Shown in pieces: positions 18,575-27,338 of a stretch of DNA of 64,000 nucleotides (position 1 is the first letter of the stretch; every line of letters starts with the position of its first letter). This DNA comes from Bacteroidota bacterium (GTDB taxonomy: Bacteria; Bacteroidota; Ignavibacteria; Kapaibacteriales; UBA2268), in NCBI GenBank assembly GCA_029974985.1, contig JARKQC010000014.1, forward strand, positions 1 to 64,000. Reading direction: 5' to 3'. Made by a program: the position numbers and the translations under genes. The notes under the pieces were generated by a model, which was not told the DNA's origin, ran no database searches, and saw only the letters and a list, made by a program, of their open reading frames with translations.

Positions 18575-18604
18575 ATAGTAACACATTAAAATCGAAAACG
18601 TCTC
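18575..18604 (-). promoter_or_regulatory. Putative ECF-sigma promoter, copy 2
   Basis: On the minus strand GAGAC (18604-18600), 15 bases, then GTGTTACTAT (18584-18575), only 18 bases before the lipoprotein ATG. With a start site about seven bases downstream the leader would hold little more than the GAAGG ribosome-binding site. It matches the element at 5736-5765 in both boxes, spacing, most of the spacer, and the flanking T-rich tract. Confidence 0.65.
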
Positions 18605-18708
18605 AAAAAAAATAAAAAAAAACGTTTTTTTTTCATTTTTTTTAAAAATATTTTAAAAAAGTTAAAAATTTAGCTTATTTTTCGATTTTAAACTTATTTT
18701 TTTCATAA

Positions 18709-19410
18709 ATGAATATATTTTTTAGAATATTATTTGCACTAAGTGCAGTTTTAATTTCTTGCGAGTGTGTAACCAATCTCGATACTCCAAAAATTATTTC
18801 ACCTGATGATTATTCGGAAGCGATAATTATAAATGTATTGCCAGATAGAGAATCATTGACGATTGAAACAAATGATATACCTATTTATGAAAAAGCCGAC
18901 TATACAACTCCTTATCCTAAATACAGAAAAATTAATTCAGGTTTATCATATTTAAGAGTTTATGATGATTTTACAAAACTATATTTGATAAATTTACCTA
19001 TTGAGTTAAACAAATTTGGTAAATACTCAATTTTTTTATATGGCTACCGGAATACTGTAAAAACACTTATAATTGAAGATTCGATAAAAAATATCAATAT
19101 GTCTCTTACAGCATTATATAGATTTGTTCATATTTCTTTCGATACTCAAACACTTAATTTTATTATTAAATCAAAAGATTCATTGAGATATGAACTTAAT
19201 TTCAGGTCGTTTACAGCACTAAAATCAATCCCAATAGGAAATTATGATATCGAAATTCGCAATCCAATTAACAATCAGCTTATTGCATATCAAAATAATT
19301 ATCAAGTAAAAGCAAATTATTTATATAATTTCATTCTTAAAGGCACTTCTACTACACTTCCCAACAAACCTATTGAACTTGAAATTATTTCAAGTGAATT
19401 AGTAAATTAA
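18709..19410 (+). CDS. DUF4397-like lipoprotein
   Basis: A 233-residue protein with a lipoprotein signal (LSAVLISC, Cys18). The C-terminal part, LYRFVHISFDTQTLNFIIK followed by a PIGNYDIEIRNP strand, resembles DUF4397 beta-sandwich domains of Bacteroidetes lipoproteins; the match is weak. No catalytic motif is visible. The gene is divergent from the ECF operon across about 150 bases, so the ECF promoter region may also contain its promoter. Function unknown. Confidence 0.6.
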   Translation: MNIFFRILFALSAVLISCECVTNLDTPKIISPDDYSEAIIINVLPDRESLTIETNDIPIYEKADYTTPYPKYRKINSGLSYLRVYDDFTKLYLINLPIELNKFGKYSIFLYGYRNTVKTLIIEDSIKNINMSLTALYRFVHISFDTQTLNFIIKSKDSLRYELNFRSFTALKSIPIGNYDIEIRNPINNQLIAYQNNYQVKANYLYNFILKGTSTTLPNKPIELEIISSELVN

Positions 19411-19631
19411 TGAATAAATAATAATTTTTCTAAAATATGTAACAAAATATAAGTTTTAATTGTATTAATACTAATAGTTAATGACAAATAAAAAAATATT
19501 GAAAAATTTATTAAATTTTAATTAATATTTATAAATTTGTTTGTTCTATTTAATATTAAATTATTATTTTGCAAATTAAGAAAAGTTCATTTTCTTTCAT
19601 AATTCTTATTAACATTTTTTAAGTTGAAATT

Positions 19632-20690
19632 ATGGTTGAGACATTAAACAATAGCGACTTGATGAATATTATCAAAATATTGCCTTTTGGCATTATGATT
19701 ATTGATAAAGAAAAGAAAATTCGTTTTATGAACCAAAGAATAATTGACAATTACGGGGATTTAACTAATGAGTTTTTAGAAATGTCTAATCTAAAAATTT
19801 ATAAACCTGATATAATTGAGCATATTAACGAAGTCTTTGAAACTGGTTTGGAGGTAAATAATATGCTCTCACCTTTTGATAAAAAAGGAAAACTTACATA
19901 TCAAAGTATTAATTATTATCCCGTTAAAGATGATTATAATAATATTGAAAATATTTTAGTTTTAGTTTCAGATGATAATGACAACAACAATACTAATATA
20001 TGGTTGAAAGAATTTAATTTATTGTTCGAAAACGCTCCTTCATTTATTTCTATCGTAGATAAAGATTATAAAATAGTACGTGCTAATCAACGATTTAGAA
20101 ACACTTTTTCAAATAATTTGAGCATTTTTAGTAATGACCCAAATAAAAGAAAAATCGAACTTAATACTAATGCTACTGCAATGACTTTTAACGATAGTCA
20201 AGAGCATATTGATACAGTTGTAGCTTATAATATTAATAAGGAAAAACTCAATCTTATAGTTACTACTATGCCATTTAATATGAAAGATGGCGATGTTGAT
20301 TTAGTAATGGAAATGTCGAGCGATATTACAGAAATTAGCCGTTTACAAGATAGAATTAAAGATACACATGATTTTTATGTGCATTTAATAGAAAATTCTT
20401 CTGATGGTATCATTGCTATTGATGCTAAAAATAAAATCCAAATAATTAATCAAGCGGCAAAAAACATTTTAGGATTTAACAATAAAAAGAAACCAGTACT
20501 TTCTGTTATTAAAGATATGTTGCCTCAAATTATTTATAATGATGCTAACGAAGAAGGCACTATCGTAGAAAATTATGATTATGAGGTAATTGATAATAAT
20601 GGTATAGCAACCAAACTAAGATTTAATGCCTTTGAAATAAGAAATAAGAAAAAACTTTTTGGCAAAGTTATATTTTTTAGAGTAGTTTAG
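19632..20690 (+). CDS. PAS-domain protein without output domain
   Basis: A 352-residue soluble protein with three consecutive PAS-like units, at about residues 8-110, 130-235 and 248-350. The last, NSSDGIIAIDAKNKIQIINQAAKNILGF, is the clearest. There is no kinase, cyclase or DNA-binding domain; the chain ends inside the PAS fold at VIFFRVV. It may sense a ligand and signal by protein contact, or it may be a remnant of a longer kinase, though no frameshifted continuation is seen downstream. It stands alone, with more than 200 bases on either side. Confidence 0.75.
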   Translation: MVETLNNSDLMNIIKILPFGIMIIDKEKKIRFMNQRIIDNYGDLTNEFLEMSNLKIYKPDIIEHINEVFETGLEVNNMLSPFDKKGKLTYQSINYYPVKDDYNNIENILVLVSDDNDNNNTNIWLKEFNLLFENAPSFISIVDKDYKIVRANQRFRNTFSNNLSIFSNDPNKRKIELNTNATAMTFNDSQEHIDTVVAYNINKEKLNLIVTTMPFNMKDGDVDLVMEMSSDITEISRLQDRIKDTHDFYVHLIENSSDGIIAIDAKNKIQIINQAAKNILGFNNKKKPVLSVIKDMLPQIIYNDANEEGTIVENYDYEVIDNNGIATKLRFNAFEIRNKKKLFGKVIFFRVV

Positions 20691-21007
20691 TTTATAACTA
20701 ATTTATTAAAAGTATGAATGATTAATGCAGTGAATTTTGCACAATTATTTTATTGCTACTAATATTTTTAAATATTATCTCAATTTTTTGCAACAATTGT
20801 ATATTTAGATTTAGCTATGTTTGACATTCTTGTAAGACTATATAATTTTTAAAATAATCAAAATGCTTGTCCTATCAACTATCAATTAATTTCTCTTATT
20901 ATATTTTAAAATTTGAATATATTCGTTTATATGAATATATTAATTATTTTTTTACATTTGTAAGATTAATTTTTAGAATTATCTTTAATTTTTACGAGGA
21001 TAATAAA
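20691..21007 (+). other. Intergenic, about 317 bases, leader of the binding-protein gene
   Basis: An in-frame extension of the downstream ORF exists here but reads as a low-complexity Tyr/Phe-rich stretch without family resemblance and is rejected. The region holds a TATGTTTG element at 20816-20823 with TTG 16 bases before it, and an ACGAGGA ribosome-binding sequence at 20994-21000. The piece AAATGCTTGTCCTATC at 20861-20876 resembles fragments of a dispersed intergenic repeat seen elsewhere. Confidence 0.5.
20816..20823 (+). promoter_or_regulatory. TAnnTTTG -7 element candidate
   Basis: TATGTTTG fits the -7 consensus of Bacteroidetes-type promoters, and a TTG sits 16 bases upstream (20797-20799). 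It would give a leader of about 180 bases for the binding-protein gene. Confidence 0.3.
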
Positions 21008-22069
21008 ATGAATAATAAATTATATAGTGTTGTATCAATATTTCTAATGGTATTGATGTTTTCAGCGTGCGACGAAATAACTGCTGCAAAAGATAGATAT
21101 TATAGATATAAAGTTGCGGCAATACTTGATATGTCGGGTCATTATAGCCAATTTGGTATAGAAGCCAAACGTGGATTTGACGAATTTTTGCTAAAATTTC
21201 CAGAAGCAAAATTTGATGTTTTATACTTCGATAGCAAAGCTGATAATGATATTGCAATAAATCATTTTAATAATATATTAACTGATACGAGCATCAAAGC
21301 AGTGATAACTCTTACAAGTTGGGTAAGCAATACTATTGCACCATTAGCAAAAGATAAAAATTTACTACATTATGCTATTGGTAGTGCTGTGTTTGATTAT
21401 GCAGATAACGGAAATACAATTCGTTATACGGGTGATGTCGCAGATGAGTCAATATATTTAATCAATTATTTAAAAAATTATCAAAAAATTGCTTTAATGT
21501 ATTTTAATAATGATTATGGGAAAGGCTGGCAAAAAAGGCTTCAACAATCTTTGGGCGATAAATTAATTATTTCAAAATCTTATGTTGATACTGATACAGA
21601 ATTTTCAAATATTTTGAAGGAAATTAACTCAACTAATCCCGAGATAATTGTTCTAATTAGTACAAAAGAAGCTGTAGAAATTTGTAAACAAGCCAAAGCT
21701 CTTGGCATTAAAGCACAATTATTAGGTAATAGGCCAATTTTAACAGAGGAATTATTAAACGAGCCAAGTTCTGAAGGATTAATTTTTTCATATCCCGATT
21801 TAGATGAGAATAATCAAGTATATAAAGATTATGTGAACAAATATCATACAAAGCCATCTTCATTTGTAGCAGAAGCGTATGATATTGCAAGTTCTTTGTT
21901 TGAATTTACACAAAGATCTGTTTTTAATAAAACGGCAGTTTATAATCGCTATAAAAATTATACTCAAAAGGGATTATTTAGTGAGCTTAATTTTGATGAA
22001 AATGCACAAGCAAATTGCAAGTATAAATTAATGATTATTAGAAACGGAGATTATATAGAATTAGAATGA
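21008..22069 (+). CDS. Periplasmic ligand-binding lipoprotein, branched-chain amino acid type
   Basis: A 353-residue type I periplasmic binding protein (Peripla_BP_6/LivJ-like), with the family opening VAAILDMSGHYSQFGIEAKRGFDEFLLKF, a middle QKIALMYFNNDYGKGW and a closing PSSFVAEAYDIASSLFEF segment. Residues 1-19 form a lipoprotein signal (LMFSAC). I chose ATG 21008 because it starts the signal peptide and has ACGAGGA seven bases before it. No ABC permease or ATPase genes are nearby, so it may feed a distant transporter or act as a sensor. The stop overlaps trmB as ATGA. Confidence 0.85.
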   Translation: MNNKLYSVVSIFLMVLMFSACDEITAAKDRYYRYKVAAILDMSGHYSQFGIEAKRGFDEFLLKFPEAKFDVLYFDSKADNDIAINHFNNILTDTSIKAVITLTSWVSNTIAPLAKDKNLLHYAIGSAVFDYADNGNTIRYTGDVADESIYLINYLKNYQKIALMYFNNDYGKGWQKRLQQSLGDKLIISKSYVDTDTEFSNILKEINSTNPEIIVLISTKEAVEICKQAKALGIKAQLLGNRPILTEELLNEPSSEGLIFSYPDLDENNQVYKDYVNKYHTKPSSFVAEAYDIASSLFEFTQRSVFNKTAVYNRYKNYTQKGLFSELNFDENAQANCKYKLMIIRNGDYIELE

Positions 22070-22749
22070 TACCAATTAATTATCAAAAATATCCATTTAT
22101 TGCAAAAATTAGGCATCACGTTTCGAGTAATAATTATTTACCAATAAACGAACTTAATTTATTGCCTGAAAATTACCCTACTCCAATTAAAGAAATTAAT
22201 TGGAATGAGGTTTTTATAAATAGAAAAAAGGCTAATATTTTAGATGTTGGCTGCGGCAAAGGCGTTTTTTTAATTTCTTATGCATTAGAAAATCCCCGAG
22301 ACAATATTCTTGGGATAGAAATAAGGACGGAAGCTGTTGATTGGATTAATGGAGTTGTTAATGGCGAACACATAGAAAACTGCAAAGCTCTTTATTATAC
22401 AGTTGCAAATGGTTTGCCCTTCGTTGAAGAAAATTCGATAGATAAGGTGTTTTATTTATTTCCAGATCCTTGGCCCAAACGTCGGCATTTTAGACGTCGA
22501 GTTTTTAGCATAAATTTTTTAGATGAAATCTATCGAGTATTAAAGCCCGATGGAAAATTATATATAGCTACTGATGTTGATTATGTTAATGATTTTCATA
22601 TAAAAACATTAAATAGTTTTGGAAAATTTTCTTTAAAGCAAAATATAAATGCAGAAGAGTGGAATTTTCCTACTACAAACAAGGAAAATTTTTGTATTAA
22701 AAAAAATATTCATATATTTAAACTTATTTGTAATAAACTTAATATTTAA
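22066..22749 (+). CDS. trmB: tRNA (guanine-N7-)-methyltransferase TrmB
   Basis: A 227-residue Rossmann methyltransferase that makes m7G46 in tRNA. The SAM site is DVGCGKGVF near residues 59-67 and LGIEI; the family signature FPDPWPKRRHFRRR lies near residues 135-148. It is translationally coupled to the binding-protein gene by an ATGA overlap, an unusual partner for a tRNA modification gene. Confidence 0.95.
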   Translation: MIPINYQKYPFIAKIRHHVSSNNYLPINELNLLPENYPTPIKEINWNEVFINRKKANILDVGCGKGVFLISYALENPRDNILGIEIRTEAVDWINGVVNGEHIENCKALYYTVANGLPFVEENSIDKVFYLFPDPWPKRRHFRRRVFSINFLDEIYRVLKPDGKLYIATDVDYVNDFHIKTLNSFGKFSLKQNINAEEWNFPTTNKENFCIKKNIHIFKLICNKLNI

Positions 22750-22817
22750 GTATTTTTTAAAATATTAAGCTACTAACATTAGTTTTTTTTATTCCTCTAA
22801 TATTTTGGAATTTATTT

Positions 22818-24221
22818 ATGAAGCAAACTTTAAAATATGTTTGGTACGACATTTATAGAAGTATAAAATCTTCTTTACTTGAATTAATATCTATAAATAG
22901 TGATACCGACTTTGAAGGTACTATAAATTCATTAAATAATGTTTCAAGTATAAGAGGTGCTGAATTATGGTTTCTTGTATGTTCAGTAATCCTTATATCT
23001 GTTGGTCTTGATGAAAATTCTTCTGCAATTATTATCGCTGGATTATTAATTTCTCCAATTTTAAAGCCAATAATTGGCTTCGGAGTAGGATTTGGAATTA
23101 CTGAACGTGATATGATTTTTTCATCTTTAAAGAATTTAGCAGTAATAATATTTATAATTTTTTCAGTTTCTTTATTATATTTTCTAGTATCTCCTTTAGG
23201 GCATAATACAAACGAATTATCATTAAGAGCAAAACCAATACTTCTCGATGTATTAGTTGCATTTTTCGGTGGTATTGCTATTATGATAAATTTTTCGAGA
23301 ACTCAAAAATTAATAGCTTTTCCAAGAGTAATAATCGCATTTATGATTATTCCTCCGATATGTACTTCGGCTTATGGTTTTGTTCATGCCGACCCAAAAT
23401 TTTATTTTGGTGCAATATATTCTTTTGTATTAAATTTATTTTTTATAAGCTTAGCGATTTATCTTATTTCGAGATATTTGAATTTCCCATCACATTATTT
23501 TATTGATACGCAAAGAAAGAAGAAGTTCCAGCGTTCGATTATTGCTGTTGCATTTTTACTTATTTTACCAAGTAGTTATATTCTTTATGATGTGGTGATG
23601 GAGGCAAAAATTGAAAATTCGATAAGAAAGTATATCGAAAAATATATTACAAATAATAAATATGAAGCTATTAGATGGGAAATTGAAGATGAGCAAGAAG
23701 AACCTTTTGTGAAAATATTTGTTGTAGGAAATATAGTAGATACTAATAAAATCAATCAGCTCGAAAATGATTTCAATAAATATTATTTACATAAATACAA
23801 ATTAAAAATAATTCAAATACACGTTACTGAATCCGAGAAATTAGAACTCAAACGTGAACTTGCGGGTGAAGTTGAATTGAGTGTTCTTCGTCAACTACAA
23901 TCTGCACAACACGAAAAAAAACAAAGCCGTGAAAAAATTGATAGCTTGCAACAAGTTATGAAAGAGCTTTATTTGAATAAATCATTACTCGAAGAAATTA
24001 AAAATGAAACTTATATTGTTTTTCCCGAAATTGATAATATTCGTTTCGGATTATTAGGTTCAGATGTTACCGATACAACGGACAAAGACCTTCTTTCTAT
24101 AGCATATATTGATTTTAAAAAATCAACAAATAGAAATAATAGAATTAAAATTGCAGATAAATTAAGTAATTACTTACAATTAAAATTTAAAAGAGATACT
24201 GTAAAAGTATTATATAATTAG
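22818..24221 (+). CDS. DUF389 family membrane protein with long C-terminal domain
   Basis: A 467-residue protein. Residues about 50-250 form the DUF389 membrane core of five to six helices, with the family segment ENSSAIIIAGLLISPILKPIIGFG. The remaining ~200 residues are soluble: a VKIFVVGNI strand segment, a coiled-coil-like stretch rich in Glu, Lys and Gln near 360-390, and a final alpha/beta unit. DUF389 proteins are of unknown function, some near stress genes. Most family members have either an N-terminal or a short C-terminal extension, so the long tail is noteworthy. Confidence 0.85.
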   Translation: MKQTLKYVWYDIYRSIKSSLLELISINSDTDFEGTINSLNNVSSIRGAELWFLVCSVILISVGLDENSSAIIIAGLLISPILKPIIGFGVGFGITERDMIFSSLKNLAVIIFIIFSVSLLYFLVSPLGHNTNELSLRAKPILLDVLVAFFGGIAIMINFSRTQKLIAFPRVIIAFMIIPPICTSAYGFVHADPKFYFGAIYSFVLNLFFISLAIYLISRYLNFPSHYFIDTQRKKKFQRSIIAVAFLLILPSSYILYDVVMEAKIENSIRKYIEKYITNNKYEAIRWEIEDEQEEPFVKIFVVGNIVDTNKINQLENDFNKYYLHKYKLKIIQIHVTESEKLELKRELAGEVELSVLRQLQSAQHEKKQSREKIDSLQQVMKELYLNKSLLEEIKNETYIVFPEIDNIRFGLLGSDVTDTTDKDLLSIAYIDFKKSTNRNNRIKIADKLSNYLQLKFKRDTVKVLYN

Positions 24222-24435
24222 TTATTTTAGATATTGTATTTGAAAAATGGTAGTCATTATAAGCGACAGCAAAGAAACTGAAAAAATAGGGACAATGGGG
24301 CATGCCCCATTGTCTATGTATTTTATGTGTCCAATTCTTTCAAAAAGTTTGGCATTTGAAATATAATAAATTAATCTTAAGGATTTAATTTAATAATTAA
24401 GTCATTTTTTTACATATTCAATCACTATTTTATTT
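24222..24435. other. Intergenic with GC-rich palindrome, possible mobile-element relic
   Basis: This gap is less AT-rich than its surroundings between 24250 and 24340. It contains the 24-base palindrome described separately, then TTTATGTGTCCAATTC and CAAAAAGTTTGG, which look unlike the normal intergenic sequence here. No open frame of note is present. Confidence 0.4.
24291..24314. repeat. Perfect 24-base palindrome
   Basis: The arm GACAATGGGG is followed by CATG and the exact reverse complement CCCCATTGTC. It is self-complementary with no loop in the DNA and no T run after it, so it is not a standard terminator. The GC-rich centre stands out in this AT-rich genome. It could be an operator, a recombination site or the scar of an insertion element. 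Confidence 0.8.
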
Positions 24436-26019
24436 ATGAATTTAGAAATAAATTTCTCTGATATAAAATCTTCTTCAAATTTATTTATTGATTTTATTAA
24501 TAATATTCAAACAGAAAATTATAATTCAATAAAAAATAAAATTCCAAAAATTTTAGAAAGAAATTATGATAAATCGAAATTAATTGATGCCATATCAATG
24601 ACTTATCAAAATATTGAATTATCAGCAAAACAAAAGCAAAATATTGAATTACTAAATAAAAAAAATTCACTTGCAGTCGTTACGGGTCAACAAGCGGGCT
24701 TTCTTTTAGGACCGCTTTATACTCTTTACAAAGCACTTGATACTTATAAAATTTCCGAAAATTTAAAGTTAAAATATCCTGCATATAATTTTATACCAAT
24801 TTTTTGGATAGAAGATAATGATAACGACCTCACAGAAGCATCGCATAGTTATTTATTTGATGAGAGCAATAATTTAGTGGAACTAAACTTAGCTTTTGAT
24901 AAAATCCAAAGCGTTTCTCATACTTATATTGGAAATAGCTCATTAGAAATAATAAACTTAACTAAATCTTTGATTATGGATTTACATCCCAATGGTGCAA
25001 AATATTCTGAATTAATTGATTATTCCTATTGTGAAAATGATAGCTGGTCTTATAGTTTTACAAAATTAATGAATAAAATAATTGGCGAGCAGGGCATAAT
25101 ATTTTTATCTGCGAATAAATTAATAAAAACTGGTATTTTCCATAAATTAGTTTTAAATGAAATAAATGAATTTAAAAAGAGTAAATCACTAATTGAAGAA
25201 AAAAATGAAATACTTATCTCGAAAAACTACAAAATCCAAGCGAAAGTTTCTGATATAAATCTTTTTTACCATATTGATAATAATAGATTTAATATCGAAA
25301 GGATAGATGATTTTTATTTTATTAACGAAAAGAAATATTCTCAAAATGAAATAATTGATTTAATAATTACCGAGCCAAAGAATTTTTCTCCGAAAGTACT
25401 GCTACGCCCATTATTTCAAGATTATGCTTTACCGACGGTTTCTTATATTGCTGGTCCTGGAGAAATTGCATATCATAGTCAGCTTGATTATTTATATCAA
25501 TATTTAGAAATACCCAAACCCGCAATTTTAATGCGCTCATCTTATACGATAATTGATAAGAAAATATCTCGATATTTGAATAAAATTAATAAAAAAGCAG
25601 ATTATTTTTTAAATACATATTTGGATATTGAAAAAGATATTGCTAATAATTTATTAGGAAAAGACCACAATATAGTTTTTGAGAATTTTCGGAAAAAATT
25701 AGATTACGAATTTGCTATTCTTGAAACATATTTATTAGGCATAGATAGTCAACTTGAGCGTACAATAAAGGGTGTGAATATTAAAATTATGGAACAAATT
25801 GAGCAATTAGACAAAAAAGCACATAGCTTTGCCAAAAGGAACAATGAAGAACTTATTCAAAAATACAAACAAATTAGTAACTCTATATATCCACAAAACT
25901 CATTACAAGAAAGACTGATAAGTCCAATTCAATTTTTATCATTAACGGATAATTTTATTCAAAAGTTATTAGAAAATTCAAATGTATTATCTACAAAACA
26001 TATTTTTTTAGAATTATAA
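24436..26019 (+). CDS. bshC: Bacillithiol synthase BshC
   Basis: A 527-residue enzyme that adds cysteine to glucosaminyl-malate to make bacillithiol, the low-molecular-weight thiol of many Firmicutes, Bacteroidetes and Chlorobi. The signature VVTGQQAGFLLGPLYTLYKAL sits near residues 78-98 in two adjoining pieces, followed by FIPIFWIEDNDNDLTE and VLLRPLFQDYALPTVSYIAGPGEIAY. The C-terminal coiled-coil region is present. BshA and BshB are not in the window. Transcribed alone. Confidence 0.95.
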   Translation: MNLEINFSDIKSSSNLFIDFINNIQTENYNSIKNKIPKILERNYDKSKLIDAISMTYQNIELSAKQKQNIELLNKKNSLAVVTGQQAGFLLGPLYTLYKALDTYKISENLKLKYPAYNFIPIFWIEDNDNDLTEASHSYLFDESNNLVELNLAFDKIQSVSHTYIGNSSLEIINLTKSLIMDLHPNGAKYSELIDYSYCENDSWSYSFTKLMNKIIGEQGIIFLSANKLIKTGIFHKLVLNEINEFKKSKSLIEEKNEILISKNYKIQAKVSDINLFYHIDNNRFNIERIDDFYFINEKKYSQNEIIDLIITEPKNFSPKVLLRPLFQDYALPTVSYIAGPGEIAYHSQLDYLYQYLEIPKPAILMRSSYTIIDKKISRYLNKINKKADYFLNTYLDIEKDIANNLLGKDHNIVFENFRKKLDYEFAILETYLLGIDSQLERTIKGVNIKIMEQIEQLDKKAHSFAKRNNEELIQKYKQISNSIYPQNSLQERLISPIQFLSLTDNFIQKLLENSNVLSTKHIFLEL

Positions 26020-26033
26020 AAAGAGAAACTTAA

Positions 26034-26450
26034 TTAATCCATTTCGATGGATTTATCTAAAGCAAATTCACCATTAATTACTTTAATCAAAGCATCTTTA
26101 ATAGTTTCAACAGTAGGCATTTTTGTTAAAAAGCCATTCGCACCAATATTTTTTGCGGCTTTGACAAATCCATTTGATATATATTGGCTTAAGAAAATAG
26201 ATTTTAATTCGGGATAATGTTTTCTTGCAGTTTGTAGGGCTGTAAATCCATCAATTCCAGTCATTTCTATATCAATAAAAGCTATATCTGGTTTTGTGTT
26301 ATGAACTAAATCAATAAATTCTTCACCATTATAACAATGTGCAGATAGTACTGCAAAATCAATAGTTTCAATAGCTTTTTCGACAACTAAGTGAGTTAAT
26401 GGACTATCATCAATTACTATTACATTTAATTTGGTTTTCTTTTGCGTCAT
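26034..26450 (-). CDS. Single-domain response regulator
   Basis: A 138-residue receiver domain with an acidic pair in VIDDSPLTHLV, the phospho-acceptor Asp in IAFIDIEMTGIDGF near residue 57, Ser in FLSQY and the conserved Lys in FLTKMPT. No output domain is attached, so it acts either as a CheY-like diffusible regulator or in a phosphorelay. It lies on the minus strand after a terminator, separate from the OmpA-like gene, and may be driven by its own promoter. No kinase is adjacent. Confidence 0.85.
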   Translation of the reverse strand: MTQKKTKLNVIVIDDSPLTHLVVEKAIETIDFAVLSAHCYNGEEFIDLVHNTKPDIAFIDIEMTGIDGFTALQTARKHYPELKSIFLSQYISNGFVKAAKNIGANGFLTKMPTVETIKDALIKVINGEFALDKSIEMD

Positions 26451-26544
26451 ATTTATAAAATTATTATTGATTAATTACTCAATTACAAAAAACGATTTAT
26501 TTTATTAATAAAAAAATAATAATAAATTCATAAGAAGACACACT

Positions 26545-26582
26545 TAAAAAAGAGCTGAATTTTTTTTATTTTTCAGCTCTTT
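26545..26582 (-). terminator. Terminator after the OmpA-like gene
   Basis: AAAGAGCTGAA (26549-26559) pairs perfectly with TTCAGCTCTTT (26572-26582). On the minus strand a T run follows the stem, so it ends the WD40/OmpA-like transcription unit before the response regulator gene. Confidence 0.85.
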
Positions 26583-26610
26583 CATCTTTTTTTTTGATTT
26601 TTAATAAATT

Positions 26611-27333
26611 TTATAAAGAATTTATAACAATATATGTAGTACCAATATATTTTTTACCTTTTGCCATTTTTTCTATTGGCGGTGCCAACTTACTATCTGT
26701 AACGGCAGATTCTTTAATCATCATTCTCGAAGGCTCGATGCCATTAATTATAAAATAATCCAATAGTGCATTTGCTCGTTGTTTTGTTAATTCCAAATTA
26801 TGTTCATTATTTTCATTATTATCGGGAAATGATAGTATTGTAAATTTTACATTTGGATTATTTTTTAAAGTAGAATAAAAGTTTTCTAAAGCTGAAGATG
26901 CACCAAATCTAATTTTTGTTTTATTATATTCAAAAGGTGATACTGAAAATGGAATATGAGCTCCGATAAAATTAGGCATCATACTAAAATCTTTTGATAT
27001 TTCGAGATATTTATCAGTATTTGGGATTGAAAAAGTTCTAATTTCTTTTAAATAATTGTCAGAAGAAATTTCAAAAGTATAGTTTTTACCAGATGAAAGC
27101 CCTGTCACAAAATAATATCCACTATCCGAGGCATTGCTTTTCGTTGAGTTAATTTTTTTTCCTGTATTATCAAATATTACAATATTTACAGAAATAGGTT
27201 TTTTTGTAACCTCATCAATTACAGCACCAGTAACAGCCACAACAGCACTTGTCCATTGAGAAAATACTTGTGTTGATAATACAATAAGGAATGTAAAGAT
27301 TAATAAAGAATATTTGCAAATATTATTAAACAT
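26611..27333 (-). CDS. Exported OmpA-family protein with CarboxypepD_reg-like domain
   Basis: A 240-residue protein with a signal peptide (about 1-25). Residues 30-115 form a carboxypeptidase-regulatory-like beta-sandwich (VTGAVIDEVTKKPISVNIVIFD ... GYYFVTGLSSGKNYTFEI). Residues 120-240 form an OmpA-like peptidoglycan-binding domain: the helix KQRANALLDYFIINGIEPSRM is characteristic. Likely periplasmic, touching peptidoglycan. The gene starts only five bases after the WD40 gene, so the two are co-transcribed and probably act together. Confidence 0.8.
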   Translation of the reverse strand: MFNNICKYSLLIFTFLIVLSTQVFSQWTSAVVAVTGAVIDEVTKKPISVNIVIFDNTGKKINSTKSNASDSGYYFVTGLSSGKNYTFEISSDNYLKEIRTFSIPNTDKYLEISKDFSMMPNFIGAHIPFSVSPFEYNKTKIRFGASSALENFYSTLKNNPNVKFTILSFPDNNENNEHNLELTKQRANALLDYFIINGIEPSRMMIKESAVTDSKLAPPIEKMAKGKKYIGTTYIVINSL

Positions 27334-27338
27334 ATTTA

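Noticed and set aside
18601..18680. A/T homopolymer tracts as curved-DNA or origin signal
   Set aside because: Similar tracts are frequent between genes throughout this AT-rich window, and no DnaA-box cluster was noticed.
20867..21007. N-terminal extension of the binding-protein frame
   Set aside because: The first 47 residues are Tyr/Phe/Ile-rich and precede a proper lipoprotein signal peptide with a good ribosome-binding site at 21008.
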